From Aliarcobacter skirrowii CCUG 10374 (GTDB lineage Bacteria > Campylobacterota > Campylobacteria > Campylobacterales > Arcobacteraceae), in the NCBI RefSeq assembly GCF_003544835.1, contig NZ_CP032099.1:124001-188000 (forward strand): a stretch of DNA of 64,000 nt, given 5' to 3'. The position numbers were made by a program, and so were the translations under genes. Position 1 is the stretch's first letter; the number at the start of each line of letters is the position of its first letter. Of this stretch, positions 53,644-62,853 are shown in pieces. Below the pieces are notes generated by a model, which was given only the letters and a program-made list of their open reading frames with translations, was not told the origin of the DNA and did not search any database.

Positions 53644-54798
53644 ATGTTAAATTTAATAGATATTTTTTACAGATTTCTAATATTAGGACTTTTTAGTTTT
53701 GGTGGACCAATAGCTCATATAGCTTACTTTAAGAAAACTTTTGTAGATAGATTAAAATGGCTTGATGATGAGAGTTACACAAAAATTGTAGCTCTTAGTC
53801 AATTTTTACCAGGACCTAGCTCTTCTCAAGTTGGATTTACAATAGGATTAAAAAGAGGCGGAATAGTTGGAGCAATTTTAGCTTTTATAGCTTTTACTCT
53901 TCCATCATTTATCTTTTTATATCTTATTTGGTACTTTGGAGCATTACAAAATGATAGTGCTTATGTAAATTCTATTATTTATGCATTAAAACTTTTTGCC
54001 GTTGTAATTGTACTTGATGCAACAATTAGTATGTTTAAAAGCTTTTGTAAAGATAAAATTACAATATCTATCTTCTTTTTCGCATCTATTTTACTTATCT
54101 TTTTTAGCTCATTTTTTAATCAAATTTTTATTTTAGTTTTATGTGCAGTTTTTGGTTTTTTATTTATTAAAAGTGAAGATAAAACTAATGAAAAAATTAC
54201 TCTTCCAAATTTTTTAATATTATTCATATTTTTAGCTCTTCTATTTTTAGCATTTACATTTCAATTTAAAAATGAGCTAATAAATCTATTTTTTAATTTT
54301 TATAAAAGTGGTAGCTTAGTTTTTGGTGGTGGTCATGTTGTTTTACCAATATTGCAAGAGAGTTTAGGTGAAAAAGTTATAAATGATACATTTTTAATTG
54401 CATACTCATTAGCTCAAACAGTAAGTGGTCCTATGTTTACAATAGCAACTTATTTAGGAGCTGATATTATAAAGCAAAGTCCACTTTTAGGAGCAATTAT
54501 TGCAACTTTTGGAATATTTTTAGGTGGATTTTTACTAATACTTACTTTTTATAAAAGTTATGAAAGTTTTTCACAAAATGATAAGTTATCAAGAGTTATA
54601 AAAGCAATAAATGCTGCAGTTGTAGCTTTATTATTTGCAACATTAATAAACACAATTATTCCAAGTGCAATTTACTCTTTATTTGATATCTTAGTTGTAA
54701 TTTGTGGATTTGTTTTGATTAGATATTTAAAAGTTAATATTTTTTATATTATCTTTGTTTTTGTAGCTATTTTTTTAATAAAAGATTTTTTACTTTAG
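53644..54798 (+). CDS. chrA: ChrA-family chromate transporter (two CHR domains)
   Basis: A 384-residue inner-membrane protein of the CHR superfamily (chromate efflux). Each half has the family pattern: N-terminal LFSFGGPIAHIAYF and SQFLPGPSSSQVG, C-terminal SGSLVFGGGHVVLPIL and AQTVSGPMFTIATYLG, and about ten hydrophobic segments. It is last in the ars operon, three bases after the thioredoxin-like gene, and lacks chrB. Whether the substrate is chromate or another oxyanion (arsenate is conceivable here) cannot be told. Confidence 0.88.
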   Translation: MLNLIDIFYRFLILGLFSFGGPIAHIAYFKKTFVDRLKWLDDESYTKIVALSQFLPGPSSSQVGFTIGLKRGGIVGAILAFIAFTLPSFIFLYLIWYFGALQNDSAYVNSIIYALKLFAVVIVLDATISMFKSFCKDKITISIFFFASILLIFFSSFFNQIFILVLCAVFGFLFIKSEDKTNEKITLPNFLILFIFLALLFLAFTFQFKNELINLFFNFYKSGSLVFGGGHVVLPILQESLGEKVINDTFLIAYSLAQTVSGPMFTIATYLGADIIKQSPLLGAIIATFGIFLGGFLLILTFYKSYESFSQNDKLSRVIKAINAAVVALLFATLINTIIPSAIYSLFDILVVICGFVLIRYLKVNIFYIIFVFVAIFLIKDFLL

Positions 54799-54800
54799 AA

Positions 54801-54825
54801 TCAATGAGTTTTAGTAACTCATTGA
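54801..54825. terminator. stem-loop between convergent chrA and DUF350 gene
   Basis: TCAATGAGTT pairs perfectly with AACTCATTGA around TTAGT. It overlaps the last codons of the DUF350 gene. T-runs are poor, so its strength is uncertain. Confidence 0.5.
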
Positions 54826-55215
54826 ACCTGCATTTAACAAACCAATAGAGATTGATAAACCAGCCATTAATATTCCAACAGGAATAACACCTTGAGAGAT
54901 TTTTTCTGTAAATGAAAATTTACCATTCACTCTTGTAACAATAAATGCAAAAATAAGTTGAATAACAATAGCAACAACTCCCCAAATAGCAAAATCTATA
55001 TATGATATAGAGTTTGATAAAGCACTATATAAAGGTATTGAAACACCAATAATTGCACCTGAAAATCCTAAAGCCGCTGCAACATTTTTCTCTTCAAATA
55101 TAAGTTTATAATCATCATATGGAGTTACGATTGCATAAAGATAAAGAAATGCAACTATTAAAATAAGAGCTGTGAAGAAAAATCCTAGAAAACTTAGAAA
55201 TAGATTTATTTCCAT
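54811..55215 (-). CDS. DUF350 family membrane protein
   Basis: A 134-residue inner-membrane protein with four hydrophobic segments (about residues 8-28, 44-66, 74-92 and 108-128), fitting the DUF350 family (AAALGFSGAIIGVSIPLYSAL, and AIWGVVAIVIQLIFAFIV). Family members are found with toxic-anion or stress genes, but the function is unknown. It stands alone on the minus strand between the ars operon and a possible iron-regulated ankyrin gene. Confidence 0.85.
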   Translation of the reverse strand: MEINLFLSFLGFFFTALILIVAFLYLYAIVTPYDDYKLIFEEKNVAAALGFSGAIIGVSIPLYSALSNSISYIDFAIWGVVAIVIQLIFAFIVTRVNGKFSFTEKISQGVIPVGILMAGLSISIGLLNAGSMSY

Positions 55216-55288
55216 TAAAAATCCTTTTTTTATTTTATTTTATCGAAAATCTAATAAAGCTTAGCAAACTTTAATATTAACTATATTA

Positions 55289-55303
55289 TGATATCAATTA
55301 TCA
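55289..55303. promoter_or_regulatory. Fur-box-like 7-1-7 element
   Basis: TGATATC-A-ATTATCA resembles the Fur 7-1-7 site TGATAAT-n-ATTATCA with two mismatches. It lies between the DUF350 gene and the ankyrin gene, 18 bases before the latter's start. The match is partial and the background is AT-rich. Confidence 0.4.
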
Positions 55304-55321
55304 TTAATATAAGGATAGAGT

Positions 55322-55798
55322 ATGTGCAGTAATTTTGTTTTAAAAAGTAGAGTCTATAACATGAAATCAAAAGAGCTTTTAGAAGGATTAATTTTAAAAA
55401 ATGATTGGGATAAAATTATTCAGATTTTAAATCTAGGAGTTGCAGATATTAACTACAGAGATTGTAGAGGTAGAAATATTTTATATTATGCTATTGCTAA
55501 TAAAAAATATGAATATATAAAGCCTCTTATTGATTTAGGTATTAATTTAAAAGTAAATTTTAATTTAAGTGCACTTAATTTTGCTGTTTGTTTAGATGAT
55601 GTTAGAGCTATTGAAGCTTTAATAAAATCTGGATTTGATATAAATGATGTTGATGAGTTGGGGTGTTCAGCACTTATTTACTCTATTTTATATAACAAAA
55701 AAAGAAGCATGGAGTGTTTATTAGCACATAAAGCAGATACACAACTAGAAGATTTTATGGGAAATTGTGCAAAAAATCTACTAAAAAAGAGAAAATAG
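55322..55798 (+). CDS. small ankyrin-repeat protein
   Basis: A 158-residue protein with four ankyrin repeats (about residues 33-150). Pattern pieces include NYRDCRGRNILYYAIANKK, KPLIDLGINLKV, ALNFAVCLDDVRAIEALIKSG and DINDVDELGCSALIYSIL. ATG 55322 follows AAGGATAGAGT, so I keep it, though a second ATG at codon 14 would also fit. In C. jejuni a similarly small, iron-regulated ankyrin protein (Cj1386) helps haem reach catalase KatA; here a Fur-like site is upstream but no katA is adjacent. The haem role is inference. It converges on the larger ankyrin gene. Confidence 0.85.
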   Translation: MCSNFVLKSRVYNMKSKELLEGLILKNDWDKIIQILNLGVADINYRDCRGRNILYYAIANKKYEYIKPLIDLGINLKVNFNLSALNFAVCLDDVRAIEALIKSGFDINDVDELGCSALIYSILYNKKRSMECLLAHKADTQLEDFMGNCAKNLLKKRK

Positions 55799-55809
55799 TT
55801 TAGTATTAT

Positions 55810-57741
55810 TTATCTTTTTGATATATCTATATTAAATTCAACAATCATATTAGATGCTAGTTTACTAAGTGCAACTTTCTCTTTTGTGTCTGTTATTTTA
55901 AAATTTATTGCAAGAATGTTTTTATGAAATTTCTTTAAATATTCTAAAATTTTAATAGATTTAGGTGCATCATTTTCTATCTTCGCTCCAAGTGAAATTA
56001 GTTTTAAAGTTAAATCAATTTTACCCATAAATGCACAATAATTTAAAGCAGTAACTCCAAAGTTATCTATTTTATTTAAAATTTCACTATCTTTTTTATG
56101 TATTAAATCAATATATTTTTCTGCATCATTAAATATTGCTGTATGAATTAAAGTTTTACCACTTTTATCTAATATATTTACAGAAGCACCATTTTCAATA
56201 AGAAGTTTTACTAAACTATCTTTTTTATTTATCATACAAATTGATAAAGCTGTTTGACCATCACTATTTCGTTCATCAATATTTATACCAATTTTAATTA
56301 AATTTATTATAATTTTTTCAACTGTATCCATACATTTTTGATTGTTTGAACAATTTTTCATAACTAATTTATGTAAAATTGTATTTTCTTGGCTATCTTT
56401 TTTATTAAAATCTATTTTTGATAATCTTAAAATTTTAAATAGAGAAAAATTAAAATTTAAAATTGAAGAGAAAAATAGTGGCTCATCTTTTGAGTTCAAA
56501 TCATCTAAACTTAAATCATATTTTTCTATAAATATTTTTAAGAGAGTTTTATAATCATACTTCTCATCTAAATATTTTTTTATATTTTCATCTATATTTT
56601 TATTATTTTCAAAATATAAAATAGAGTTGATTAAAATTTCAGCAACTCCTAGATTATATCTATTTTTATAGTTAATATTTGCACCATTTTCAATAAATAA
56701 ATCTATTTGATTAATATTTTCATAAGCACCAAAAATTAGAAAAAATAGTGGAGTCAATCCTTTTTTATTCTGTTTATTTAGATTTTGCTTCTCTAAATTA
56801 TTAAAAACAAAATTTATTAAATCTATATTTGCACTTCTTGCTATTTCAAAAATAAATGTTTCTGATTCATTGTTTAAACTATCTTTATCTATATTTAATT
56901 GGAACATTCTTTTTATTAAATTTACTTGAGATTCTATGCTTTCACTATCTTTAATAGTTTGTAAAAACTCTATTGCATACATCAATATATTTTTACCATC
57001 ACTATTTTTTAAATTTAGGTTATAACCTTTTTCTTCTATTTTTTTCAAAATCTTATAGGCTTTTTCGCCTTTTGTTGCAAGATGAAAAATATAACTTATT
57101 CCATTACTATTTTGTCCAATAGGATCAGCACCATAATCTATTAATAAGCTTCCAATATCTAAATTTTCTAAAGCATTAGAAAGATGTATTACGCTATTTT
57201 GCTCTTTATTTTTATGATTTAAATCTATTTTTTCAAGTTTTAAAATCTCTTCAATTAATACTAGATTCCCACTATTTACAGCATCAAATAAAACATTATT
57301 TCCATTTATATCACTATTTTTCAAAGATATTGTTTTTTTTAATAAAAATCTAGTTATTTTGCTATTAGCATTAAAAATAGACTCTTGAAGAGCAGTTCTT
57401 TTATTGTTATTAAGATGATCTATATTTGCATTTTTTTTCAAAAGTGATTCTAGTATTTTTTTATCATCACTATAGATTGCATAAAATATTGCTGTTTCAT
57501 CTAAACTATTTTTTAATTCAGTATTAATATCATTTTGAATTAACCATAAGGCGCTGTTTAAAAGATTTTTTTTGAGACAAACTATTAGTATAGGTTCATC
57601 ATCAACAAATAGTTTGTTTAAGTTAATATCTGATTTTTTATAAATTTTATCTAGATTTTCTTTATTTATATTTGGATTGAGTAGCTCTTTAATAAAATCT
57701 TCATCTGAATATCTATTAAAATTAGATAAAAATTCTAGCAT
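55810..57741 (-). CDS. large ankyrin-repeat protein
   Basis: A 643-residue protein built mostly of ankyrin repeats (at least twelve, about residues 45-610). Clear examples: DETAIFYAIYSDDKKILESLLKKNANIDHLNNN (split by repeat), RTALQESIFNANSKITRFLL, SNALENLDIGSLLIDYGADP, GQTALSICMINKKDSLVKLLIENGASVNIL and ALNYCAFMGKIDLTLKLISLGAKI. There is no signal peptide or membrane segment, so it is probably cytoplasmic unless secreted by another route. No enzymatic domain is visible. It converges with the small ankyrin gene, 11 bases apart, suggesting local duplication. Confidence 0.88.
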   Translation of the reverse strand: MLEFLSNFNRYSDEDFIKELLNPNINKENLDKIYKKSDINLNKLFVDDEPILIVCLKKNLLNSALWLIQNDINTELKNSLDETAIFYAIYSDDKKILESLLKKNANIDHLNNNKRTALQESIFNANSKITRFLLKKTISLKNSDINGNNVLFDAVNSGNLVLIEEILKLEKIDLNHKNKEQNSVIHLSNALENLDIGSLLIDYGADPIGQNSNGISYIFHLATKGEKAYKILKKIEEKGYNLNLKNSDGKNILMYAIEFLQTIKDSESIESQVNLIKRMFQLNIDKDSLNNESETFIFEIARSANIDLINFVFNNLEKQNLNKQNKKGLTPLFFLIFGAYENINQIDLFIENGANINYKNRYNLGVAEILINSILYFENNKNIDENIKKYLDEKYDYKTLLKIFIEKYDLSLDDLNSKDEPLFFSSILNFNFSLFKILRLSKIDFNKKDSQENTILHKLVMKNCSNNQKCMDTVEKIIINLIKIGINIDERNSDGQTALSICMINKKDSLVKLLIENGASVNILDKSGKTLIHTAIFNDAEKYIDLIHKKDSEILNKIDNFGVTALNYCAFMGKIDLTLKLISLGAKIENDAPKSIKILEYLKKFHKNILAINFKITDTKEKVALSKLASNMIVEFNIDISKR

Positions 57742-57919
57742 ATCATTCCTATTGTTTAAAATTAAGTATAAATTATATAGTAATATAAATAATTTTCAAG
57801 TTAATTTCTATTAAAAAAGAATAAGTGTAACAAAAAGAAACAATTTGTTTTTTTAAAAATAAAAAAATATGATTTTAAGTAAAAAGTAAGATTTTTTTAT
57901 GTTAGTTTTATTTTTTTTT

Positions 57920-57933
57920 GGTATAATTTTCGC
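57920..57933 (+). promoter_or_regulatory. overlapping sigma-54-like and sigma-70 -10 elements before amt
   Basis: TTGGTATAATTTTCGC has GG (57920-57921) and GC (57932-57933) separated by ten bases, the spacing of -24/-12 sigma-54 promoters, but TGGTAT is poor against TGGCAC. The same bases contain TATAAT at 57922-57927 after a long T-run, a good Campylobacterota sigma-70 -10. Either could drive amt-glnB. Confidence 0.45.
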
Positions 57934-57934
57934 G

Positions 57935-57946
57935 TCCAGCGCTGGA
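57935..57946. promoter_or_regulatory. 12-base GC-rich palindrome in the amt leader
   Basis: TCCAGCGCTGGA is a perfect palindrome at the likely transcription start of amt, standing out from very AT-rich surroundings. It may be an operator. Binding protein unknown. Confidence 0.45.
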
Positions 57947-57972
57947 GTTTATACTCAAAAAAGGACAAACAT

Positions 57973-59154
57973 ATGGATTCTCTATCCTTCATTATTGACA
58001 CACTTTACGTATTGTTTGCAATGACATTAATCATTTTTATGGTTCCTGGTTTTGCTATGCTAGAAGCTGGAATTGTAAGAACAAAAAATGTTACCGCTGT
58101 CTTAACTATAAATATTCTTATTTATGCAATCGCATCTTTATCTTTTCTTCTTTTTGGTTATTCACTTGCTTTTGGCGACTTAGGAAGCGATACTGTGAGT
58201 AAATATGCAGTTTTATTATTTCAAATGGCTTTTGTTGGAAAGGTTATTAATATTATGAGTGGTGGTGTTAGTGAAAGAGCAAAGGTAATCCCTTTGATGA
58301 TTTTTACTGTAATAATGGCTTCACTTCTATATCCAACTGTTGTAAACATAACATGGGGTTCAAACTTTTTAGAAGAAACTTTTTTAGATTTATCAATGTA
58401 TGATTTAGCAGGTTCTACGGTAATTCATAGCACTGGAGGATGGGCACTACTTGCAGCTATTTTAATAATTGGTTCAAGAGAGGGGAGATATTTGGAGGAT
58501 GGAACAATTAAAGCAATACCAGCTTCTAATATTCCTCTTGTAACTCTTGGAGCTTTTTTATTATGGATTGGTTGGTTTGGATTTAATGGAGGAAGTGTAG
58601 GCTCAATAACTTCACAGGAAAATGCAAATTTAGTAGCTCTTACAATATTAAATACAAATACTGCTGGTTTAAGTGGTGCAATTATGGTTGCAATTATCAT
58701 GCAGATAATGTATAGAAAATTTGATATAACAATGATTTTAAATGGTGCTTTGGGAGGATTAGTTGCAATTACTGCTGGTCCAAATTTATATGATATTTAT
58801 ACACCTATACTAATAGGTTCTATTGGTGGGATATTAGTAGTTGGTGGAGTTTTTATGTTTGATAAACTAAGAATTGATGATCCTGTTGGAGCTTTATCTG
58901 TTCACTTATTAAATGGTATTTGGGGTACAATTGCAGTTGGAATTTTTGCTTCAAATGGTGATGACATAACACTTTTAGGTCAATTAAAAGGAGTATTTGT
59001 AGTAGCGGTTTTTGCTTTTATTAGCTCATTTATTGTGTTGTATTTAATAAATAAAATTATACCTTTAAGAGCTAGAAGAGATCAACAACTACAAGGACTT
59101 GATGTTGAAGAGTGCGGAATGGAAGCATATCCAGAATTTAAACGAGCATTTTAA
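57973..59154 (+). CDS. amt: ammonium transporter
   Basis: Inner-membrane ammonia/ammonium channel, 393 residues, eleven membrane segments. The twin His are in STVIHSTGGW (around residue 159) and LSVHLLNGIWG (around 312). MVPGFAMLEAGIVRTKN and GWFGFNGGS are typical Amt signatures. The cytoplasmic tail ends GMEAYPEF. It is followed 56 bases later by the P-II gene, the regulator that plugs Amt channels when nitrogen is sufficient. The amt-glnB/glnK pair is nearly universal. Confidence 0.95.
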   Translation: MDSLSFIIDTLYVLFAMTLIIFMVPGFAMLEAGIVRTKNVTAVLTINILIYAIASLSFLLFGYSLAFGDLGSDTVSKYAVLLFQMAFVGKVINIMSGGVSERAKVIPLMIFTVIMASLLYPTVVNITWGSNFLEETFLDLSMYDLAGSTVIHSTGGWALLAAILIIGSREGRYLEDGTIKAIPASNIPLVTLGAFLLWIGWFGFNGGSVGSITSQENANLVALTILNTNTAGLSGAIMVAIIMQIMYRKFDITMILNGALGGLVAITAGPNLYDIYTPILIGSIGGILVVGGVFMFDKLRIDDPVGALSVHLLNGIWGTIAVGIFASNGDDITLLGQLKGVFVVAVFAFISSFIVLYLINKIIPLRARRDQQLQGLDVEECGMEAYPEFKRAF

Positions 59155-59171
59155 TAATATTAGTTTAATAA

Positions 59172-59549
<378 letters not shown>

Positions 59550-60578
59550 ATGAGTAAAATATTTGTTTTAAATAAACCTTTGGATATGCACTTACATTTA
59601 AGAGATAATGATATGTTGAAGTTAGTGGGTCCACTAACTTCAAATAGTTTTAGTGGAGCTTTAATAATGCCAAATTTAGTTCCTCCTATTACTTCAAAAG
59701 ATGCTTTATTATCTTATAAAAGTAGAATTTTAGAAGCTTGTAAAGATGATAATTTTACTCCATATATGACACTATTTTTTCAAAATAACTATAGTTTTGA
59801 GTTTTTAGAAGATATTAAAGATGAGATAATTGGAATCAAACTTTATCCAGCAGGAATTACTACAAACTCTGAAACTGGAGTTTCTTCTATGGATATTGAA
59901 GTTTTAAGACCTACTTTAGAAAATATGAGCCATCTTGGAATTCCTCTTTGTATTCATGGGGAAACAAATGGTTTTGTAATGGATAGAGAAAAAGAGTTTA
60001 TGCCAATTTATGAGAGTTTGGCTATTGCTTTTCCTAATTTAAAAATAGTAATGGAGCATATTACAACAAAAGATGCTGTAGAGCTTCTAGATAAATATCC
60101 AAATTTATATGCAACTGTAACTTTACATCATCTATTAATAACTTTAGATGATGTAGCAGGTGGAATGCTAGATCCTCATCTTTTTTGTAAGCCAATTGCA
60201 AAAAGACCAGAGGATAGAAATGCACTTTTAAATGCAGCTTTAAAAGCTCATCCAAAACTTATGTTTGGAAGTGATAGCGCTCCTCATCCAAAACATAAAA
60301 AAGAGTGTTGTGGTTGTGCAGCAGGAGTTTTCACATCGCCTATTGCTTTGCAAGTATTAGTGGAACTTTTTGAAAAACACAATGCCTTAGAAAATTTAAA
60401 TAATTTTGTATCAAATAATGCACAAAAAATTTATGGATTAAATTTAGAAGATAAAACTATAAAATTAGTTAAAAAAGATTTTATAGTTCCAGCTATTTAT
60501 GAATATAAAGATGAAAAAGTTGTACCAATGTATGCAGGAAAAACTATATCTTGGAGTATTGAAGAGATTACAAAATAA
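59550..60578 (+). CDS. pyrC: dihydroorotase (PyrC type)
   Basis: Closes the dihydroorotate ring in pyrimidine synthesis. A 342-residue metalloenzyme of the class II (E. coli PyrC-like) type: metal ligands in LDMHLHLRD, carboxylated Lys in [13 protein letters not shown], His in CIHGE and EHITT, and catalytic Asp in [12 protein letters not shown]. The ATG follows the glnB stop directly. It is the second pyrimidine gene of the window after pyrG. A hairpin spans the stop. Confidence 0.95.
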   Translation: MSKIFVLNKPLDMHLHLRDNDMLKLVGPLTSNSFSGALIMPNLVPPITSKDALLSYKSRILEACKDDNFTPYMTLFFQNNYSFEFLEDIKDEIIGIKLYPAGITTNSETGVSSMDIEVLRPTLENMSHLGIPLCIHGETNGFVMDREKEFMPIYESLAIAFPNLKIVMEHITTKDAVELLDKYPNLYATVTLHHLLITLDDVAGGMLDPHLFCKPIAKRPEDRNALLNAALKAHPKLMFGSDSAPHPKHKKECCGCAAGVFTSPIALQVLVELFEKHNALENLNNFVSNNAQKIYGLNLEDKTIKLVKKDFIVPAIYEYKDEKVVPMYAGKTISWSIEEITK

Positions 60579-60600
60579 GCTAAATTTTTTTAGCTTATTG
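60575..60600. terminator. bidirectional stem-loop between pyrC and fliM
   Basis: AATAAGCTAAA pairs perfectly with TTTAGCTTATT around TTTT. It overlaps the pyrC stop and the fliM stop on the other strand, so both convergent genes end within it. Confidence 0.7.
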
Positions 60601-61705
60601 TTGGATTTGAGCTTTTTCTTTCGCTTAGAAGTTTTTTAATATTTTCAGCATTCTCTTTTGCTTTTTGTTCTCTCTCTTCTCTCATTAATCTTAGTGTTTC
60701 AAGAGTCTCTTGTTTCTCTTTATCAAGATTTGATAATAACTCTATAGCTTTTCTATTATTTGAAATACCACAACTTGCTAAAAATTTCTCTTTTTTATTT
60801 ACATAAACTATACTCTCATTTGATTCAGCATTTTTATTAAATACTATAATATCGCCCTCTTTAAGGTTTAATATCTCTAAAGTGCTCATCTCTGTCTCTG
60901 CCATAATTGGCTCAATTTTCATTCTAGCACCAGAAATTAAGGTTTTAATATCCTGTTTTCTACTTAGTTTTGTATTTTTACCTTCACTAAATATTTTGTC
61001 AACAATTTTATTTAAAAGTGGTTCAATATAAGAGATTGGATAACAAATAGATAAAAATCCTGAATCCTCATCAATAGTTATTTCAAAAACAACAAGTAAA
61101 ACGATATCGTGATCTGAAACTATTTGAATAGCATTTGCATTTGTATCACTTGATTCAATTTTAAAATTTAAGCTAGAAACATCACTCCAAGTTTTATATA
61201 AAATTTTTATAAACATTCTATAAAAATGCTCTAAAATTTTTATCTCTATTTCTGTAAGTTCTCTATCAATACTATCCATAGTATTAACAGCACCACTTCC
61301 TAATAAATCAGCAATTACTTTATGTGAAATTGTAGGGTTGCACTCAATTACAATTCTTCCATCAAGTGGTTTCATTGAAAGAGTACTTAAAGATGTAACT
61401 TGTGGAATAGATAAGATAAACTCTCCATAAGTCATCTGTTCTATTGACATCAGTTTAACATCAACCATTTTTCTAAGCATTGAGCTTAAATCATTTGTAA
61501 ACTCTCTTAACATCTTATCATGCATTGTTGTAAGAGCTTTTAACTGATCAAGAGTAACTCTATTTGGTTTTTTGAAATCATAAATAGTAAAACTTTTCTC
61601 TTTTGCTGCAAACTTATCAAGAGGATTTGTTCCATCAATATCATCACCTTGCTCAGCAATATCTAAAAGAGCATCTATCTCATCTTGACTTAAAAATTCT
61701 GCCAT
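60590..61705 (-). CDS. fliM: flagellar motor switch protein FliM
   Basis: C-ring component that receives CheY-P. A 371-residue protein whose N-terminus (AEFLSQDEIDALLDIAEQ) is the conserved CheY-binding segment. The middle domain has PNRVTLDQLKALTTMHDKM..., and the C-terminal SpoA-like domain contains LNLKEGDIIVFNKN. The last 40 residues are a charged tail. The ATG lies three bases after the flgI stop, so the pair is co-transcribed. Confidence 0.95.
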   Translation of the reverse strand: MAEFLSQDEIDALLDIAEQGDDIDGTNPLDKFAAKEKSFTIYDFKKPNRVTLDQLKALTTMHDKMLREFTNDLSSMLRKMVDVKLMSIEQMTYGEFILSIPQVTSLSTLSMKPLDGRIVIECNPTISHKVIADLLGSGAVNTMDSIDRELTEIEIKILEHFYRMFIKILYKTWSDVSSLNFKIESSDTNANAIQIVSDHDIVLLVVFEITIDEDSGFLSICYPISYIEPLLNKIVDKIFSEGKNTKLSRKQDIKTLISGARMKIEPIMAETEMSTLEILNLKEGDIIVFNKNAESNESIVYVNKKEKFLASCGISNNRKAIELLSNLDKEKQETLETLRLMREEREQKAKENAENIKKLLSERKSSNPTIS

Positions 61706-61708
61706 TAT

Positions 61709-62758
61709 TTAACCTCTTAATTCAATATCAACATCAATAGCACCCATTTGCTTAAGCATTTGAAGAGTATCAATTATTTCGCTCATTGGGAGTTTCATAA
61801 CTTTCATTGAACGAACCAAATCTGAAACTGTAGGATCTTTTTTTGTATTTATCATAGAGTTATTTATATCAACCACAGGTTTATCAGCTATTTTAATTCC
61901 ATCTCCAACATCAACACCTTTGTTAATTGTCGGATTATTCCAATCTACATCATCTAAATTTGTTTTATCTATTCTAAGAGTAAAACTATCTCTTGATATA
62001 GTAATTGGAGTAATTGGAATATCACCTCCAGCAATAACAGCTTCTCTATTTATATCAATAATAAGTTTTTTCTTCACATTTGTCTCTAGTTCTATATTTT
62101 CAACTAAAGCTATAAACTCTACAATAGACATATCAGAAGGTTTTATAACATCAATTGTTCTTGTATCTATAGCTTTTGCTATATTATTTTCAAATTTTTC
62201 ATTTATTTTTTGCTCTATTAAGTGTGCAGTTTTTGCTGAATTTTTATAAAGACTTAGTTGAATTGATTTTTCATCTTGTAAATTAAAATCAATCTCTCCT
62301 TCAACTGTTGCACCCTCATAAATAAATCCAGTTGTTTTATTATTTGCGTTTGCTACAACAGTTCCTTGAGCAACCGCATAAACATTTCCATCAACCCCTT
62401 TTAATTGAGTCATTAAAAGTTCACCATAATCAATAGATTTTGAATCACCAATAGTTGAAACTGTAACTTTTATTTTATCACCTTGCCTTGCAAATGGTGG
62501 TAAATCTGCTGTTACCATAACAGCTGCTATATTTTTTGAATTAATAGAGCCTTGTGGAATTTTTATATAAGAGTTTGTAAGTAGGTTTTGAAGACTTTGC
62601 ATTGTAAATTTAGATTTATCTCCAGTTCCTGGAAGTCCTACAATAAGACCATAACCTATTAGTTGGTTCTCCCTTATTCCTATAATATTTGAAACATCTT
62701 TTATTTTTTGACCAAAAAGTGATGAAATAAGCAAAATTGAAAAAAATAAAATTCTCAA
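61709..62758 (-). CDS. flgI: flagellar P-ring protein FlgI
   Basis: Periplasmic ring around the flagellar rod. At 349 residues, the signal peptide (ILFFSILLISSLFG) is followed by the hallmark IIGIRENQLIGYGLIVGLPGTGDKS, later ADLPPFARQGDKIKVTVSTIGD and, at the C-terminus, VSDLVRSMKVMKLPMSEIIDTLQ. Complete. It is upstream of fliM and diverges from an acidic protein gene across about 95 bases. Confidence 0.95.
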   Translation of the reverse strand: MRILFFSILLISSLFGQKIKDVSNIIGIRENQLIGYGLIVGLPGTGDKSKFTMQSLQNLLTNSYIKIPQGSINSKNIAAVMVTADLPPFARQGDKIKVTVSTIGDSKSIDYGELLMTQLKGVDGNVYAVAQGTVVANANNKTTGFIYEGATVEGEIDFNLQDEKSIQLSLYKNSAKTAHLIEQKINEKFENNIAKAIDTRTIDVIKPSDMSIVEFIALVENIELETNVKKKLIIDINREAVIAGGDIPITPITISRDSFTLRIDKTNLDDVDWNNPTINKGVDVGDGIKIADKPVVDINNSMINTKKDPTVSDLVRSMKVMKLPMSEIIDTLQMLKQMGAIDVDIELRG

Positions 62759-62814
62759 ATAAATCCTTTATAAAATTTAAGTTTACATTTTATCAAAAAT
62801 TTAATAAAAAAAGG

Positions 62815-62820
62815 TATAAT
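62815..62820 (+). promoter_or_regulatory. probable -10 element for the acidic-protein gene
   Basis: GGTATAAT after an A-rich stretch, 34 bases before the TTG start at 62854. A TG two bases upstream is absent, but the T/A-rich context is typical of this group. Confidence 0.45.
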
Positions 62821-62853
62821 CAAAGTAAAATTTTAAACTATTAGGGCTCAAGA

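Noticed and set aside
50458-54798. Recent horizontal transfer of the ars operon
   Set aside because: Base composition and codon use look like the neighbours, and no mobile genes flank it; accessory in content but no direct sign of transfer.
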